The notes below the pieces were generated by a model that saw only the letters and a program-made list of their open reading frames with translations, was not told the origin of the DNA and searched no databases. DNA of 64,000 nucleotides. It comes from Streptomyces sp. NBC_00459. Lineage in GTDB: Bacteria > Actinomycetota > Actinomycetes > Streptomycetales > Streptomycetaceae. Positions 62,464-64,000 of the stretch are shown here, piece by piece (within the stretch, counting starts at the first letter, position 1; every line of letters begins with the position of its first letter). The position numbers and the translations under genes were made by a program. The DNA lies in contig NZ_CP107903.1 in NCBI RefSeq assembly GCF_036013955.1, forward strand, positions 9,424,001 to 9,488,000, written 5' to 3'.

Positions 62464-63807
62464 CTACGGGATCTTGTAGCCGGCGTTGTCGGAGAAGTCC
62501 TGGTCGATGGCGCGTGCGGCCTTCTCCAGGGCCGACTTCGGGTCCGTTCCGCTGTAGATCGAGTTCAGGGCCTGGGAGAACTTCGCGGTGACCGTGGGAT
62601 ATCCGGCGGTCACCGGACGGGTGACGGCGACGCAGGACTTGCTGATGTCACGGTCGCCGCACGGCTTGGCGAGCTGGTCGGCGAAGAGCTGGAGCGGACC
62701 GCCCTGCTTGTACAGCTCACTCTTGGCGAGCGTGGACTTCGTGCCGGGGACCGAGCCGTTGGCCTTCGTCATCGCGCTGACGCTGGTGTCGCCCAGGAGG
62801 TAGTCCATGAAGGCGCCCGCGGCCTTGGCGTTCTTGGTGTCGGCGCCGATGCCCCAGGCCCAGGAGCCCTGGCCGGTCTTGGGGCCGTTCCCGAAGTCGG
62901 GCAGCGGCAGGACGACGAGGTCGTCACCGAGGGCCTCGCTGTAGGCGGGGTACGTCCAGTTGCCGACCCAGCTCAGCGCCACCCTGCCCTTGGCGAAGGC
63001 GTTGCCGTCGGTGTTGGCGTCGACATACGTCTTCCAGGACTGGAAGGTCTTCATCGCCGAGACCACTGCCGGGCTGTCGAGGGCACCCTCGGCCTTGCCG
63101 TCCTTCAGCAGGGCACCGCCGGCCGACCAGACGACCGGGGAGAAGCCGTAGGTGCCCCACTCGGTGGCCAGACCGTACTGCTCGGAGATGTCGAGCACCT
63201 TGCCGTCGGCGTCCTTGGCCTTCAGCGCCTTGAGCGCGGCAGTGAACTCGGCGGCGGTCCAGGCGTCGGACACGCTCGTCGGGTACTTCACGCCGGCCGC
63301 GTCCAGCAGCTTCTTGTTGCCCCACACGCCGAGGCCGGAGTCGAACATGCCCAGGCCGTAGTGCTTGCCGTCGATCTCGCCCTGAGCCTTGACGGCGTCG
63401 GTGGCGTTGTCGAGGGTCTTGGCGGAGACGTAGTCGTCGAGCGGGGCGAGCTTGCTGTTGTAGACGAAGCTGGCCATGGTCGGGCCGTCGAACTCCAAGA
63501 CGTCCGGCAGTTCGGAGGCGCCGGTGGCGGTGATGGTCTTGGTGTAGTCGTTCTCGGGGATCAGCTTCAGCTCGGCCTTGATGTCGCTCTGCGAGGAGTT
63601 GAAGGACTTCACCGCGTTCTGCAGCGCGGCGGCCTCGCTCGCCTGACCCTGGTGGGCCCAGACGCTGATGGTGCCCTTGCCGCTGCCCTCCTCGGCGGAG
63701 GTAGTGCCTCCACCGCCTCCGCCGCAGGCGGCCAGCGCGACCAGGGGCAGGGCGAGGGCGAGACTCGTACAGACCGTGCGGCGGGACCTTCTGCTTCCGG
63801 CGTTCAT
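62464..63807 (-). CDS. sugar ABC transporter substrate-binding lipoprotein
   Basis: This 447-aa protein starts at ATG 63807. It has a signal with lipobox LVALAAC, a Gly-rich spacer and the family 1 extracellular solute-binding fold: ISVWAHQGQASEAAALQNAV, DVLEFDGPTMASFVYN, and GQGSWAWGIGADTKN. It is first in the operon and passes its sugar to the two permeases downstream. A LacI-type regulator gene lies just upstream on the same strand and probably represses it. Confidence 0.92.
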   Translation of the reverse strand: MNAGSRRSRRTVCTSLALALPLVALAACGGGGGGTTSAEEGSGKGTISVWAHQGQASEAAALQNAVKSFNSSQSDIKAELKLIPENDYTKTITATGASELPDVLEFDGPTMASFVYNSKLAPLDDYVSAKTLDNATDAVKAQGEIDGKHYGLGMFDSGLGVWGNKKLLDAAGVKYPTSVSDAWTAAEFTAALKALKAKDADGKVLDISEQYGLATEWGTYGFSPVVWSAGGALLKDGKAEGALDSPAVVSAMKTFQSWKTYVDANTDGNAFAKGRVALSWVGNWTYPAYSEALGDDLVVLPLPDFGNGPKTGQGSWAWGIGADTKNAKAAGAFMDYLLGDTSVSAMTKANGSVPGTKSTLAKSELYKQGGPLQLFADQLAKPCGDRDISKSCVAVTRPVTAGYPTVTAKFSQALNSIYSGTDPKSALEKAARAIDQDFSDNAGYKIP

Positions 63808-63914
63808 GGACGGTGCCTCCGTGCTGGGTGAGGGTTCGGGTACTTCACGCTTCGAGGTGCGCGGGTGTGGTGGGTCGGTTCACAAGGGGCCGGTGCCTGA
63901 CGGACGGCCGGGCT

Positions 63915-64000
63915 CACAGGGGACTGCGCGGGCTCGGCGGAGCAGTGGTCTCGCGCAGCACCAGGCGGATGGGCATGTGCACATGGCCCGTCGGTGCCGG
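63915..64000 (-). CDS. LacI-family regulator, C-terminal end only
   Basis: Only the last 28 codons are in the window. They read VHMPIRLVLRETTAPP and then a short tail ending in TGA at 63915-63917. The LVLRETTAPP type of ending is characteristic of LacI-family effector domains in Streptomyces. It is probably the local repressor of the sugar transporter, 107 bp downstream. Confidence 0.75.

Noticed and set aside
1..64000. CRISPR arrays or tandem short repeats
   Set aside because: No regularly spaced direct repeats of 24-40 bp were seen on reading through the window.

Overview
This 64 kb window has high G+C, codons rich in third-position G/C, many GTG starts and dense 4-base stop/start overlaps. 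Together with its gene families it points to a Streptomyces or close actinomycete. It is an accessory region: a large antiviral-type island, a decayed plasmid partition/replication segment carrying two insertion sequences, and a stretch of stress, catabolic and secreted-protein genes. I found no rRNA, tRNA or CRISPR array.

Region 1 (1-20,498, minus strand) is a seven-gene operon, mostly joined by 4-base overlaps. In transcription order it encodes: a 2097-aa Ser/Thr kinase fused to a DEAD/DEAH helicase with a DUF1998-type end; an SNF2 helicase (DrmD-like); a 1376-aa N6-adenine methyltransferase (PglX/DrmMI-like); a protein with a degenerate J-domain; a GrpE-like protein; an Hsp70 fused to a Zc3h12a-like NYN ribonuclease domain; and a dynamin-like GTPase that runs off the left edge. 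A DnaJ/GrpE/DnaK-like triad ending in a nuclease, embedded in a restriction-type operon, is the strongest candidate for an undescribed system.

Region 2 (20,703-29,879, plus strand) is divergent. It encodes a 1026-aa sigma-70 factor with a long coiled-coil tail, then DrmA, DrmB and a small SF1 helicase in an overlapping chain. With the SNF2 helicase and methyltransferase of region 1 it supplies the class 1 DISARM gene set, except the phospholipase-D gene drmC. The 204-bp divergent promoter region carries a palindrome over a -35 box.

Region 3 (29,985-36,789) is plasmid- or ICE-like. It holds an IS701-family element (119-bp perfect terminal inverted repeats, CTAG duplication, frameshifted transposase), two paralogous partition/DNA-binding proteins, a parA gene split by an IS982-family element, a triple-HTH protein and a winged-helix replication- or regulator-like protein. 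A repeat-rich 490-bp gap follows.

Region 4 (37,281-46,737) holds an MHYT membrane sensor, a SigB/SigF-type sigma factor, a YihY/BrkB membrane protein, CsbD, a small hydrophobic protein, a PLD-family phospholipid synthase, an aldo/keto reductase fragment, an F420-type reductase, a PNPOx-like protein, an NAD-dependent DNA ligase and a DUF1330 protein.

Region 5 (46,897-52,387) is a GntR-controlled catabolic locus: a dehydrogenase, a DUF6282 amidohydrolase-like protein, a nitrate/sulfonate-type ABC transporter and a broken TPP-enzyme remnant. Region 6 (52,567-60,423) encodes secreted proteins and metal transporters: two DUF3500 proteins, a NicO/RcnA-type transporter, a beta-helix protein, a HupE-like fragment and a Nep1-like protein. 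Region 7 (60,560-64,000) is a sugar ABC transporter with the end of a LacI-type regulator.
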